Part shown: piece by piece, positions 17,113 through 26,241 of the stretch
Position numbering within the stretch: position 1 is the stretch's first letter
Layout of the letters: every line of letters starts with the position of its first letter
Source: a bacterium
GTDB taxonomy: Bacteria > RBG-13-66-14
Reading direction: 5' to 3'
DNA: 64,000 nt
NCBI GenBank assembly: GCA_035528375.1
Contig: DATKYS010000072.1
Coordinates: forward strand, 1-64,000
Made by a program: the position numbers and the translations under genes
Notes under the pieces: generated by a model
The model's database searches: none
What the model was told of the DNA's origin: nothing
Seen by the model: only the letters and a program-made list of their open reading frames with translations

Positions 17113-17847
17113 TTACATGACCATCCCGCCGTCTATGTTGATTATCTGTCCGGTGACGTAATCCGCCGCGGGGGAGCAGAGGAAGGCGATAACCGCCGCC
17201 ACGTCCTCGGGCGTCCCGGGCCGCCCCAGGGGGACGGCGGTCAGGAAGGCCTTCTTCACCTCTTCGGGCAGGCCGGCGGTCATCTCGGTCTCGATGAAAC
17301 CCGGGGCCACGGCGTTGACGGTGATCCCGCGCCCGCCCAGCTCCTTGGCCAGGCTCTTGGTCAGTCCCAGGAGCCCCGACTTGCTGGCGGCGTAGTTGGC
17401 CTGCCCCACGTTGCCGGTGAGGCCCACCACGCTGGTGACGTTGACGATGCGGCCCCTGCGCGCCTTCTGCATCGGGCGGACCACGGCCTTGCAGCAGTTA
17501 TAGGCCCCGGTGAGGTTGACCCGCAGGACCAGGTCCCAGTCCTCGGGCCGCATGCGCATGAGGAGGCCGTCGCGGGTTACGCCGGCGTTGTTGACCAAAA
17601 CCTCGACGGTGCCGAAGGCCTTCGTCACTTCCTCGGCCGCGGCCTGGACGGCGTCGAAGTTTCCCACGTCCACGCCCCAGCCCTTCGCCCGTCCGCCCCC
17701 GGCGGTGATTTCCCCTGCGGTTCTCTCCGCCCCCGGGGCGTCGAGGTCCCAGACGGCGACGGGGAACTCCCGCGCCAGCGCCCGGGCCACGGCTGCACCG
17801 ATGCCGCGGGCCCCGCCGGTCACGATCGCCGCGCCTCTCTCTCCCAT
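17113..17847 (-). CDS. fabG: 3-oxoacyl-[acyl-carrier-protein] reductase FabG
   Basis: Short-chain dehydrogenase that reduces 3-oxoacyl-ACP with NADPH in fatty acid elongation. Seen: cofactor loop GGARGIGAAVAR, NNAG, catalytic Ser in NVTSVVG, YAASK with the Tyr and Lys, and GFIETEMT. Length is 244 residues. The start at 17847 is set by a perfect AGGAGG 6 nt upstream; the open frame continues 63 nt further without support. It is the last gene of a six-gene minus operon, 8 nt behind the two-TM gene. No other fab genes are adjacent, so a different SDR substrate is possible. Confidence 0.88.
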   Translation of the reverse strand: MGERGAAIVTGGARGIGAAVARALAREFPVAVWDLDAPGAERTAGEITAGGGRAKGWGVDVGNFDAVQAAAEEVTKAFGTVEVLVNNAGVTRDGLLMRMRPEDWDLVLRVNLTGAYNCCKAVVRPMQKARRGRIVNVTSVVGLTGNVGQANYAASKSGLLGLTKSLAKELGGRGITVNAVAPGFIETEMTAGLPEEVKKAFLTAVPLGRPGTPEDVAAVIAFLCSPAADYVTGQIINIDGGMVM

Positions 17848-17855
17848 GATTCCTC

Positions 17856-18518
17856 CTAAAGTCCCGACTCGTCCAACTCTACCTTGGCCTCGGCGAGGGA
17901 CTTGCCCCAAAGGGCCAGCTCCTCCGCGGCCCGGGTCATGCGTTCCGACGCCTCCTCGCGGCTCAAGAGCAGAACTTCGGCGGCGGTGACGGCGGTCTGG
18001 TTGAGCATTTCCGCGAACCGCTCCACCTCGTCCAGGGCGGCGGCGACCATCTCCTCGGCCCGGTCGCTCGTTTTCCCGATGCGCCGGGCGTCGCGGTTGA
18101 CACGGTCGGCGAGCCCCACGGCCCGCAGCCGCGAAGAAAGGGCGATCAGAGCCCGCAGCGCCTCCCGCCGGGCTTCCCCGATGAGCTCCTCGTCCAGGGT
18201 TTCCGTCTTTTCCCAGAAGTTGACGAACACCCGCTCGATGACGGCCAGGCGCGACCGGAAGCGGTGCGACAGGCCGCTGAAACCGGACAGCTCGCGCAGG
18301 ACGGAGCGCGCGATGTGGACCGGGCGCCCCGTGGTCGCCGCGGACCAGACCACGTAGCCTATCACGGCGATGGCGAGGAGGCCGACGGAGGGCCAGAACC
18401 AGGCGAGGACGAGGCTGAAGATGACCGCCGTCCCCAGAAGAACGACCAGGAGCGTAAGCCGCGACGCACTCAGAAAAGCGCGTCGGAAAACCGCCTTCTT
18501 CTGCCAGGGCTCGAGCAT
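17856..18518 (-). CDS. two-TM protein with long helical cytoplasmic part
   Basis: A 220-residue protein with two hydrophobic segments near residues 20-58 and then about 150 residues of charged helix, probably coiled coil. I do not recognise the family. Its last 22 residues align with the end of the 41619-42383 protein at several positions (Leu, Trp, Leu, Glu, Asp, terminal Leu). That protein has the same layout, so the two are probably paralogues. It begins 1 nt after the glycosyltransferase-TPR gene ends and is followed by fabG. Function unknown. Confidence 0.7.
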   Translation of the reverse strand: MLEPWQKKAVFRRAFLSASRLTLLVVLLGTAVIFSLVLAWFWPSVGLLAIAVIGYVVWSAATTGRPVHIARSVLRELSGFSGLSHRFRSRLAVIERVFVNFWEKTETLDEELIGEARREALRALIALSSRLRAVGLADRVNRDARRIGKTSDRAEEMVAAALDEVERFAEMLNQTAVTAAEVLLLSREEASERMTRAAEELALWGKSLAEAKVELDESGL

Positions 18519-18519
18519 T

Positions 18520-20442
18520 TTAAAAACTCCAGATTTCGCCGCCGAAATAGTCGGCCAGGAAAAACTCCCGCGCCGCCTCCGGCAGCCGCCCCTGCGCCTC
18601 GTACACCTTTCCCAGAAGACGATGCGCGGCGGAAAAGCGGGGCCGCCGGTTCACCGCCTCCTCGAACTGCCCGGCCGCATCATCGTACCGGCCGAGCGCC
18701 CGGAGCGCCATCCCGTAGGCCATCCGCGCGGGGATGAAGTCGGGGTCGGCCTCGACGGCCCGCGAGTAGAGCGAAAGGTACTCCTCCGGGGGGGAGGTCC
18801 CCGTCCTCTGGAGGAGCGCCGCCAGGTCGTAGAGGGCGTCGGCGTAGTCGGGGGCAATCTCCACCGCTCGCCTAAAGTCCTCGAGCCGCCCTTCGGCGTC
18901 GCCCAGGCGGCCCCGCACCGCGCCCCGGCGTTGGTAGGTCTCGGCGTCGTCGGGGTGGATCTCCAGGGCCCGATTGTACAGGACGAGCGCCTCGGTGGAA
19001 AGCCCCCGCTTCTCGAGGGCCAGCCCGGCGTAGAATTCTCCCGAGAAGCCGTCTTCCGCCGGCACCACGGGCGCCAGGGTCAGCCCCAGACAGACCAGGA
19101 GCAGGACCCAGGGCAGGATGCTAAGCCGGGCCTTTTTGTCCCTGACCATGCGGATCAGATGGGCGACGAAACCGGCGCCGAGGAGCGCCATGACCGGCAA
19201 AAGCGGCATCCTGTACCGGCTGGTGACGAAGAAGGCGACGACCCCGACGATGTAGGTGACGGCGAAGGCGACGAGGATGGTGAGCCCGCGCCCCGCGCCG
19301 GGATTTGCCAGCATCCGCCCGCGGTCGCGGCCCAGGGCGGTCACGAGCCCGGCCAGGCCGAAGGGCGCCGCCAGCCACCAGCGCAGCGGGTTGAACCGGA
19401 GCCACAGGCTCTGACCCCGCGCCCAGCCGATGTTCACGTTGCTGGAGACGTCCGCCGCGTTGAAGAACCCCAGGGCCTTCTTGAAGAACAACCCGATTGC
19501 CCGTCCGGGGGACGCAAAGACGGCGTCCAGGCCCCGGGCGTACCAGTAAGAACCGTCGGCCAGCCCCCCCGCGCCGCCGAGGTCCGAATCGCCCGCGAGC
19601 CGACGCCAGGCCATCCCCGGAGGCACGGACGAGAAGCCGTCCGCCTCCGGGCCGTTGCCGATGAAGAAGTTCACCCCCCCGTTGGCGCTCACCAGAACGA
19701 ATTTCCCCGACTCGAAGAGGTTGTGGAGGGTGGCCGGGAGGATGACCGCCAGCGCCAGGCCCAGTGGGATGAGCGCGGCGGCCAGGGCCCGCTTCCACGA
19801 ATAATTTTCGTCGCGCAGGCCGTAAAATAACCCCAGCGCAGCCGCCACCGGCAGGAACAGGAGCAGATTGGGCCGGGCCAGCGCGCCGAATCCCAGGGCG
19901 ATTCCGGCCCAGATGAGCCTCCCCCTCCGCGCCTCCCAGTCGAGACCCTCCTCCCAGGCGTTGACGAAGAGTGCCAGGGAGACCAGGTACGTCAGGGTCT
20001 CCAGCGTGACGGAGAGGGCCTGCTCCTCGAAGAAGGGGCCGAGGTCGTAGAGGGCGACGAAGAGCGCGGCGGCGAAGGCCGGTGTGCGGCCGAATAATTT
20101 CTTCCCCCACAGGAAGGTCAGCGCGACGATTCCCAGACCCAGAAGGGTGTTGAAAATGTGCGCGGCGACGAGGGACTTGCCGCCCGCCGAGGAGTAGAGG
20201 TCGGTCAGGAACCAGACGTAGAGCGGCGGTTTGAAGTATGGACCGCCGGGCAGCGCGGCCCCCTCGGACCCCAGCCGCGCCAGAAAGCTGTGGTAGCCGG
20301 CGTCTATTATCGGGAAGTGGTAGAGCGGCGAGCCCGAGTAATCGAAGGCGTAGAGAACCCGCGCCGCCAGGGCGACCAGGATGAGCGCCAACAACAGCTT
20401 GGCGTCCCGCCTGAAATCGCTGCTGACGAGCCGCTCGGTCAT
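18520..20442 (-). CDS. membrane glycosyltransferase (GT39/GT83-like) with C-terminal TPR repeats
   Basis: A 640-residue protein with about ten transmembrane helices (residues 12-470) and then TPR units (ALVLYNRALEIHPDDAETYQ, RLEDFRRAVEIAPDYADALYD). The layout matches the 11705-13756 protein. In the first loop the acidic motif is IIDAGYH, with a single Asp where the paralogue has DE. ATG at 20442 overlaps the NicO stop as ATGA; the frame upstream of this ATG is only the antiphase of NicO. It probably transfers a sugar from a polyprenyl carrier on the outer face of the inner membrane. The acceptor is unknown. Confidence 0.78.
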   Translation of the reverse strand: MTERLVSSDFRRDAKLLLALILVALAARVLYAFDYSGSPLYHFPIIDAGYHSFLARLGSEGAALPGGPYFKPPLYVWFLTDLYSSAGGKSLVAAHIFNTLLGLGIVALTFLWGKKLFGRTPAFAAALFVALYDLGPFFEEQALSVTLETLTYLVSLALFVNAWEEGLDWEARRGRLIWAGIALGFGALARPNLLLFLPVAAALGLFYGLRDENYSWKRALAAALIPLGLALAVILPATLHNLFESGKFVLVSANGGVNFFIGNGPEADGFSSVPPGMAWRRLAGDSDLGGAGGLADGSYWYARGLDAVFASPGRAIGLFFKKALGFFNAADVSSNVNIGWARGQSLWLRFNPLRWWLAAPFGLAGLVTALGRDRGRMLANPGAGRGLTILVAFAVTYIVGVVAFFVTSRYRMPLLPVMALLGAGFVAHLIRMVRDKKARLSILPWVLLLVCLGLTLAPVVPAEDGFSGEFYAGLALEKRGLSTEALVLYNRALEIHPDDAETYQRRGAVRGRLGDAEGRLEDFRRAVEIAPDYADALYDLAALLQRTGTSPPEEYLSLYSRAVEADPDFIPARMAYGMALRALGRYDDAAGQFEEAVNRRPRFSAAHRLLGKVYEAQGRLPEAAREFFLADYFGGEIWSF

Positions 20443-21215
20443 CAGAGGTAGTTGAAGGAGTACAGGAGTAGGTAGCCGCCCACGCCCAGGACCACCACCG
20501 GCCCGGCCCACCAGAGGAAGCGGTACAGCCTCCCCCAGAACGTTTCGCCCCGGAAGCGGCCCGACAGGCGCTCCACGGTTTTTGAGAAGAAGACCGCCAG
20601 GAGGGCCACCGCGATCATCGTCACGGCGATGCCCAGGCTGTAGAAGGCCAGGGCGACCAGGGGGTCGGCCAGCTCGTCGAAAAGCTCGGTCGCCGCCGAG
20701 TTGCCGAAGTAGATCAGCAAGGCCCCCCGGCACGGCACGATTCCGCCGGAAACGCCCAGGGCGACCAGGCGCTTGATCGAGCGGGGATCGTCGTCCCCCG
20801 CGGCCCAGGCGGGGAGGTGGACGTGGTCATGCCCGTGATGGTGGTCCGATTCCACCGCATCGCCGTGGTGGTCCACCACCCCGTGTCGCCGGGCGTGCTG
20901 CCGAATCCGCTCCCGGAGCATCCACACGCCGACCCCGATGACCAGCGAGGCGCCGACGACGGAGGTGATGCCCTGCAGGAGGGTGTCGTCCACGAGGTTC
21001 CCGGCGAGCTTCACCGCCAGGGCGATGGCGTAGACGACGACGGTGTGCGTGGCGGCGGCGACGAGCCCCAGGATGACCGCGTCGAGGGCGGCGCGGGCGG
21101 GCTTCCGGCCCGGGGTGCTCCCGACCATGTAGGCGGAGATGATCGCCTTGCCGTGACCGGGCTGGAGGGCGTGGCCGGCGCCCCAGCCGAAATAGAAGAG
21201 GAGTTGGAGGAACAT
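20442..21215 (-). CDS. NicO/RcnA-type nickel-cobalt transporter
   Basis: A 257-residue membrane protein of the NicO family. The first helix carries HALQPGHGKAI, close to the family motif HALEPGHGK, and the middle cytoplasmic loop is His/Asp-rich (DHHGDAVESDHHHGHDHVH), as in metal-exporting RcnA-like proteins. Later helices include SGGIVPCRGALLI. Export or import of Ni2+ or Co2+ cannot be separated from sequence. The N-terminus is short for the family but keeps the motif helix. It overlaps cinA upstream and the glycosyltransferase gene downstream by ATGA-type junctions. Confidence 0.82.
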   Translation of the reverse strand: MFLQLLFYFGWGAGHALQPGHGKAIISAYMVGSTPGRKPARAALDAVILGLVAAATHTVVVYAIALAVKLAGNLVDDTLLQGITSVVGASLVIGVGVWMLRERIRQHARRHGVVDHHGDAVESDHHHGHDHVHLPAWAAGDDDPRSIKRLVALGVSGGIVPCRGALLIYFGNSAATELFDELADPLVALAFYSLGIAVTMIAVALLAVFFSKTVERLSGRFRGETFWGRLYRFLWWAGPVVVLGVGGYLLLYSFNYL

Positions 21216-22549
21216 CAGTCGGCAAGCCTTCGGCGTAGGGTGTCCAGGGCGTGAATGACCGTCCGGCGGCGGACGAGGTCCCGGTCACCGGTGAGCTTTA
21301 GCTGTCGCGTAAAGAGGAAGTGCGGACCCTCGTGGGTTTGGGTCCGCTGCAGGTCACCCAGGAGCCTGCCCCGCTCGGGCGGCCAGTCGTCCAGGGTGCG
21401 CGGGTGCTGGGCCAGGCCGACGAACACCGTCCCGACCGGCTTTTCAGCCGAACCGCCTCCCGGTCCGGCCACGCCGGTGGTGGAGAGGGCGACGTCGCAC
21501 CCCAGGGCGTCGAGGGCGCCCAGGGCCATGGCCGCCGCCGTCTCGCGGCTCACCGCCCCGTGCCTTTCCAAAATTGCGTTCGGGACGCAGAGGAGCTTGA
21601 TTTTAATCGCGTTGGAGTAGGCGATGACGCCGCCGACGTAGTAGTCCGAGCTGCCGGGGACGTCGGTGAGCCAGTCCCCGATGCCGCCGCCGGTGCAGCT
21701 CTCGGCGGTGCCCAGGGAGAGGCCCAGCTCCCGCAGCCTCGCGCCCACCGCTCCCGACAATGTGTCCGAGTCGCGACCGTACACGCAGCCGCCGACCGCC
21801 GCCTCGATCCCCTTCACCAGTTGCGCGAACCGCTCTTCGGCCGACGGGTTCTCGCCGGTCAAAAAGCGTGTCAGGCGCAGGTCCACCAGGCCGTGGCGCG
21901 GGAGGAAGGCCAGGGCGATGCCGGCCTCGTCCAGCTTCCCGGGCATCCCGGCGTCCTCCAGGCGCTGCGACAGGACGCTTTCGGAGACGCCCACGGTGCG
22001 GACGGTTCGCTTCAGCCGGGCGAGGGGTGTATCCGTGAGCGCACGGACGGCCTCGCGGATGCCCGCCCCCCAGAGCTCGCGGACCTCCCGGGGCACGCCG
22101 GGGAGGAGGCAGACGTGACCGCCGCCGACGGCGACGAGCTGTCCCGGAGCCGTGCCCGAGGGATTGTAAACGATTACCGCGCCTTCCATGCGGCGGAACT
22201 GGCTCTCGTTGATGGCGGGCATCTCGATGGCGCGCCGGGCGAAAACCTCCCGCACCCGCCGGGCCTGCTCGGGGTCCACGACAAGATTTTGGGAAAATTC
22301 CGCGGCCACCGCGTCCAGGGTGATGTCGTCCCGGGTGGGCCCCAGGCCGCCGGTGGTGATTACCAGTCCGGCCTCCCCGAGCCCGAGACGAATTGCCCCC
22401 GCGATGGCGGCCGCGTCGTCGGGGACGGTGTGCCGCGCGCTGACACGGACCCCGAGCGCGTTCAACTCCTGAGCCAGGAAGGCCGAGTTGGTGTCCAGCG
22501 TGTCGCCGGAAAGAATCTCGTTGCCGATGGTGACTATCACCGCGCGCAC
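21215..22549 (-). CDS. cinA: CinA: MocF-like domain plus NMN deamidase domain
   Basis: A two-domain protein. The N-terminal molybdopterin-binding-like (COG1058) domain has TIGNEILSGDTLDTNS and TTGGLGPTRDD. The C-terminal NMN amidohydrolase domain has AESCTGGGIG with the catalytic Ser and STTGVAGPGGGS. Together they fit CinA, which removes the amide from nicotinamide mononucleotide in NAD recycling. GTG at 22549 is chosen because GAAGGAG sits 5 nt upstream; an in-frame ATG at 22570 overlapping the upstream stop is also possible. It is the second gene of the operon that starts at 23388. Confidence 0.93.
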   Translation of the reverse strand: MRAVIVTIGNEILSGDTLDTNSAFLAQELNALGVRVSARHTVPDDAAAIAGAIRLGLGEAGLVITTGGLGPTRDDITLDAVAAEFSQNLVVDPEQARRVREVFARRAIEMPAINESQFRRMEGAVIVYNPSGTAPGQLVAVGGGHVCLLPGVPREVRELWGAGIREAVRALTDTPLARLKRTVRTVGVSESVLSQRLEDAGMPGKLDEAGIALAFLPRHGLVDLRLTRFLTGENPSAEERFAQLVKGIEAAVGGCVYGRDSDTLSGAVGARLRELGLSLGTAESCTGGGIGDWLTDVPGSSDYYVGGVIAYSNAIKIKLLCVPNAILERHGAVSRETAAAMALGALDALGCDVALSTTGVAGPGGGSAEKPVGTVFVGLAQHPRTLDDWPPERGRLLGDLQRTQTHEGPHFLFTRQLKLTGDRDLVRRRTVIHALDTLRRRLAD

Positions 22550-22566
22550 GGGGTCTCCTTCTCTTT

Positions 22567-23388
22567 TCATGCACCGGCCTCGGCGTCTTCGGGGGCAGGT
22601 TCCTCGGTTTCGGTTTCAGTCGGAGCCGGCTCGTCCTCGGCGGCGTCATCCTCCGGCATCTCAACAACGACCGCTTTCCGGGCGGGGCGTCCATACTCGG
22701 CCCGCTCCGCAAAGCCACCGGGCCAGCGGACGGACCAGGGCCAACCGGTATCGTCCAGGTAAAAGGCGAACCCCTGTGGCTCGACCAAAACTTCGAGGCA
22801 CGGGCGCACGCCCCAGGCCGTCTCCACGTCTTTCCGGCCCCCGACGGTGATTTCCAGGTCGTAATCGGTGCCCTGGCGCAGATCCCGGGCGGGTAGCCGG
22901 TACTCTTCCCCGTCCGCGAGCGCGCAGCCGGCGAGAATCATGGCGATGACGCCCACCGACGGCCCGTCGGTGAGCACGTCGGCGCGGCGGGTCAGGCCCG
23001 GACGACCCACGGCCCGCTCCTCGACCCCCGGGGACGGGTGAACGGTCAGGGTCACCAGGCCGGGGAGGAGGAGGCCCTCGCTCCAGCCCGCGCCGGTTTC
23101 GAGCCAAAAATCCGTCCGCCACCGACCCGAGCGGCAGGTAAGTGTCTCGCGGCCCAGGTAGTACGGGTCCGCGTCGCCGAACGGCTCGCCGAACGGCTCG
23201 CCGAAGCATTCCAGGACGATCGGCTCGACCGTGTCCGGCGGGAGGCGGTGCTGCGGTTCGTGATTCACCGCCGGGACGCTCGTACACAGATTGACCGGCG
23301 CCTCACCGGGCACGGGCGACGGTCCGTCGCAGCCGGTTATGAGCGTAGCGGCGAAGCCCAGAACGACCGATGTCTTTATGGTCCGCAC
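22567..23388 (-). CDS. lipoprotein of unknown function with acidic C-terminal tail
   Basis: About 273 residues with a lipoprotein signal (GFAATLITGC), a central part with four Cys, and a Pro/Glu/Asp/Thr-rich tail near the end. A short repeat ECFGEPFGEPFGDAD is seen. I do not recognise the family. The start is taken at the GTG at 23388, because a strong promoter ends only 8 nt before it; that would make the transcript nearly leaderless. The frame continues upstream past the promoter but without support. It opens the operon leading to cinA and fabG. Confidence 0.62.
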   Translation of the reverse strand: MRTIKTSVVLGFAATLITGCDGPSPVPGEAPVNLCTSVPAVNHEPQHRLPPDTVEPIVLECFGEPFGEPFGDADPYYLGRETLTCRSGRWRTDFWLETGAGWSEGLLLPGLVTLTVHPSPGVEERAVGRPGLTRRADVLTDGPSVGVIAMILAGCALADGEEYRLPARDLRQGTDYDLEITVGGRKDVETAWGVRPCLEVLVEPQGFAFYLDDTGWPWSVRWPGGFAERAEYGRPARKAVVVEMPEDDAAEDEPAPTETETEEPAPEDAEAGA

Positions 23389-23396
23389 GACTGCGG

Positions 23397-23425
23397 ATTC
23401 TAGCACAGCTCCCCGGGGCGGACAA
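23397..23425 (-). promoter_or_regulatory. sigma70 promoter for the lipoprotein-cinA-fabG operon
   Basis: TTGTCC, 17-nt spacer, TAGAAT on the minus strand. The -10 ends 8 nt before GTG 23388, so the message would have almost no leader. Confidence 0.65.
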
Positions 23426-23447
23426 GGCGACGTGGACGCGCGGGTTG

Positions 23448-23456
23448 TGGTAAACT
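23448..23456 (+). promoter_or_regulatory. extended -10 promoter for metG
   Basis: TGGTAAACT, an extended -10, 41 nt before the metG ATG and divergent from the 23397-23425 promoter. No convincing -35. Confidence 0.4.
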
Positions 23457-23497
23457 TTGCGTTTGCACTGCACCGTGGAGTACCTACGGGGAATTTC

Positions 23498-25573
23498 ATG
23501 GAAAAAATTCTCGTCACCAGCGCCCTTCCCTACGCCAACGGCCCGCTCCACGTGGGGCAGCTCGCCGGCGCCTACCTCCCCGCCGACATCTTCGTCCGCT
23601 ACCACCGCCGGCTGGGGAACGACGTAGTCTACGTCTGCGGCTCCGACGAGCACGGCGTGGCCATCACCCTGGCCGCCGACGCCCAGGGTACCACGCCCCG
23701 GGCCATCGTGGACTACCACCACCCGCGCCTGAAGCGCACCTTCGAGAGGCTCGACTTCTCACTGGACTGCTACGGGCGCACATCCTCGCCCATCCACCAC
23801 GACACGGCGCAGAAGTTCTTCACCGTCCTTCACGACGCCGGTTTCCTCTACACCAAGACCGTGGAGCAGTTCTACGACGCGAGTGTGGATCGCTGGCTGC
23901 CGGACCGTTACGTGGAGGGCACCTGCCCCCACTGCGGCGCGGAGAACGCCCGGGGGGACGAGTGCGAGAGCTGCGGGCGGTGGATCGAGGCCCGGACCCT
24001 CGTCGAGCCTCGGAGCAAGCTGACCGGCAGCGCCCCCGAGCTTCGAGAGACGACCCACTGGTACTTCCGGCTCTCCGGCCTCGAGGAGGAGGTCCGGCAC
24101 TGGATCGAGGCGCGGGACGCCGCGGTGGGCTGGAAGGACAACGTGCTCAACTACTGCCGCTCCTGGTTCAAGGAGGGGCTGAAGGACCGCCCGGTGACCC
24201 GCGACCTGAACTGGGGCGTCCCGGTCCCCCTACCGGGGGCGGAGGGCAAGGTCATCTACGTCTGGTTCGAGAACGTCCTGGGCTACGTCTCCAACGCCAA
24301 GGAATGGGCGGCGGAGCACGGGAGACCCGAGGCCTGGCGCGCGTTCTGGCTCAACCCCGACTGCCGCCTGTTCCACTTCATCGGCAAGGACAACATCGTC
24401 TTCCACGCCATTCTCTTCCCCGCGATGATTTTCGCCTACAACCGGTCCGTGCCCGAGACCGAGCGTTTCGTCCTGCCCGAGAACGTGCCGGCCAACGAGT
24501 TCCTGAACATCGAGGGCAAGAAGCTCTCCACCAGCCGCAACTGGGCCGTGTGGGTGGACGACGTGCTGGACGCCTTCCCCGTTTGCTACCTACGCTATTA
24601 CATGACCTTCTGCCTGCCCGAGACCCGGGACACCGATTTCAGCTGGGACGAGTTCGGTGAGCGGGTGAACTCCGAACTGGCCGATATCTACGGCAATCTG
24701 GTCCACCGGACGCTGGTGTTCATCCACCGTTACTTCTCGGGTGTCGTTCCCGATCCGGGAAAGCCCGATGACGCGGCGCGGGCGCTGGAAAGCGAGGTGG
24801 CCCGCCTGGTGGGCGAGGTGGCCCGCAGCATCGAGGGGTTCCGCTTCCGGGAGGCGGCCAAGCTGATGATGGACGTGGCCCGGGCCGGCAACAAGTACTT
24901 CGACGACGAGCGTCCCTGGGTCACCCGCAAGGATGACCTCCCGGCCTGCGCCCGGACGATGTACCATCTTTACCAGACCCTGGCGTCCCTGGCCATCGTG
25001 AGCAGTCCCTTCATCCCGGCGTCGGCGGCCCGGCTGGCCGGGCAGCTCGGCGTCGCCCCGGCCTTCGAAGGCTGGGGATGGGACGACGCCGCGCGCGGAG
25101 ACCTCGTTCCCGCGGGAACGAAGCTCGGCGAAATCGCCGTCCTCTTCGTAAAAATCGAGCCGGAGGAGATAGAAAAGCAGCGGGCAAAGCTGGGACGCCC
25201 GCTGGACGTTTCGGAGGAAAATGTGAACGTTCTGCCCCTGTCGGACGCGCTTTTGGAGTACGCCGATTTCGAGCGGCTGGACCTGCGCGTGGGAAAGGTG
25301 CTCGCGGCCGAACGGGTGCCCAAGACGGACAAGCTCCTCCGCCTGGAGGTGGACCTCGGGGCGGAGAAGCGGACCATCGTGGCCGGCATCGCCCTGCACT
25401 ACGCGCCCGAGGAACTCCCCGGTCGGCTCATCGTCGTCCTGGTGAACCTGAAGCCGGTAACGCTCCGGGGCGTGGAGAGCCGGGGGATGCTCCTGGCCGC
25501 CACGGAAGACGGCGGCGGGCTGCGTCTTTTGACCCTGGACGGCGACATCCCCCCGGGTTCCAAGGTGTCGTGA
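23498..25573 (+). CDS. metG: methionyl-tRNA synthetase
   Basis: Class I aminoacyl-tRNA synthetase that charges tRNA-Met. Seen: HIGH-region sequence ALPYANGPLHVGQ, a zinc knuckle with Cys143, Cys146, Cys156 and Cys159, the KMSKS loop as KLSTS (Lys342 to Ser346), an anticodon-binding domain, and a C-terminal tRNA-binding OB domain (DFERLDLRVGKV..EVDLG). It is 691 residues, the long form with the Trbp111-like dimer domain. GGGGAA precedes the ATG at 23498. It leads an eight-gene plus-strand run that ends at the terminator at 31570. Confidence 0.97.
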   Translation: MEKILVTSALPYANGPLHVGQLAGAYLPADIFVRYHRRLGNDVVYVCGSDEHGVAITLAADAQGTTPRAIVDYHHPRLKRTFERLDFSLDCYGRTSSPIHHDTAQKFFTVLHDAGFLYTKTVEQFYDASVDRWLPDRYVEGTCPHCGAENARGDECESCGRWIEARTLVEPRSKLTGSAPELRETTHWYFRLSGLEEEVRHWIEARDAAVGWKDNVLNYCRSWFKEGLKDRPVTRDLNWGVPVPLPGAEGKVIYVWFENVLGYVSNAKEWAAEHGRPEAWRAFWLNPDCRLFHFIGKDNIVFHAILFPAMIFAYNRSVPETERFVLPENVPANEFLNIEGKKLSTSRNWAVWVDDVLDAFPVCYLRYYMTFCLPETRDTDFSWDEFGERVNSELADIYGNLVHRTLVFIHRYFSGVVPDPGKPDDAARALESEVARLVGEVARSIEGFRFREAAKLMMDVARAGNKYFDDERPWVTRKDDLPACARTMYHLYQTLASLAIVSSPFIPASAARLAGQLGVAPAFEGWGWDDAARGDLVPAGTKLGEIAVLFVKIEPEEIEKQRAKLGRPLDVSEENVNVLPLSDALLEYADFERLDLRVGKVLAAERVPKTDKLLRLEVDLGAEKRTIVAGIALHYAPEELPGRLIVVLVNLKPVTLRGVESRGMLLAATEDGGGLRLLTLDGDIPPGSKVS

Positions 25574-25593
25574 AGCGTTGAACGTGGTGCGGC

Positions 25594-26241
25594 GTGACGA
25601 TCGAAACCGTCGAATCGGTGGTGCGATGGATCGGCGCGGCGGCGGCGCTGGTGTTCTTGACGGTCGCAGTGGTCGGATTGGTCGTGACGAGGAACCGGCC
25701 CTCGGGGCGGACCGTCGGAAAGGTCCGACGTTGGTCGCCGCTATTTGCGCTGGTTTTTCTCGTTTTCATCGGCGCGTGCGTCTTTTTGTGGAAACCGATT
25801 CCGTTGAAGCTCACGTCCGGCTTCAGCGCGGCGGCTCTGGCCTTGGGTGCGCTCCTTTTTTTCCCGGGGTTGGCCCTGTACGTCCGGGGTCGGTTCGCAA
25901 TCGGAGATATGTTCGGCACCTCGAGCACTTCCGGTGCCGAGCTGTACGGCGATCACAGGCTGGTGACCCGCGGACCCTTCGCCCTGGTGCGTCATCCCAT
26001 GTATCTGGGGCTGATCCTCGCCGTCATCGGAGGATTGCTCGTCTACCGAACCTGGACGTTCGCGCTGTTACTCGTCTTTATCGTTGTGCTTCCCCTTCGT
26101 GCCCGCCGCGAGGAGCAGGTTTTGGCCGCCGAATTCGGCGGCGATTGGGAGGAGTACCGACGGGGGGTTCCGGCTTTCATCCCCTTTCGCTTTAAAGGGC
26201 GTGATTCGACCTTGAACAAGGGTGACCATGAAGGGGGTTGA
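25594..26241 (+). CDS. isoprenylcysteine carboxyl methyltransferase (ICMT)-family membrane protein
   Basis: A 215-residue protein with about five membrane segments and the ICMT/phospholipid-methyltransferase C-terminal pattern: TRGPFALVRHPMYLGLIL, then REEQVLAAEFGGDWEEYRR. In known members this region binds AdoMet; related proteins in the same superfamily include steroid 5-alpha-reductase-like enzymes. The substrate here is unknown; bacteria lack prenylated CaaX proteins. GTG start at 25594, 20 nt behind metG. It overlaps the KARI-like gene by 20 nt, which suggests the two work together. Confidence 0.75.
   Translation: MTIETVESVVRWIGAAAALVFLTVAVVGLVVTRNRPSGRTVGKVRRWSPLFALVFLVFIGACVFLWKPIPLKLTSGFSAAALALGALLFFPGLALYVRGRFAIGDMFGTSSTSGAELYGDHRLVTRGPFALVRHPMYLGLILAVIGGLLVYRTWTFALLLVFIVVLPLRARREEQVLAAEFGGDWEEYRRGVPAFIPFRFKGRDSTLNKGDHEGG

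Noticed and set aside
20443-20733. N-terminal extension of the glycosyltransferase-TPR frame
   Set aside because: The extension is Pro/Gly/Arg-rich antiphase of the NicO gene; the ATG at 20442 begins a normal membrane N-terminus.
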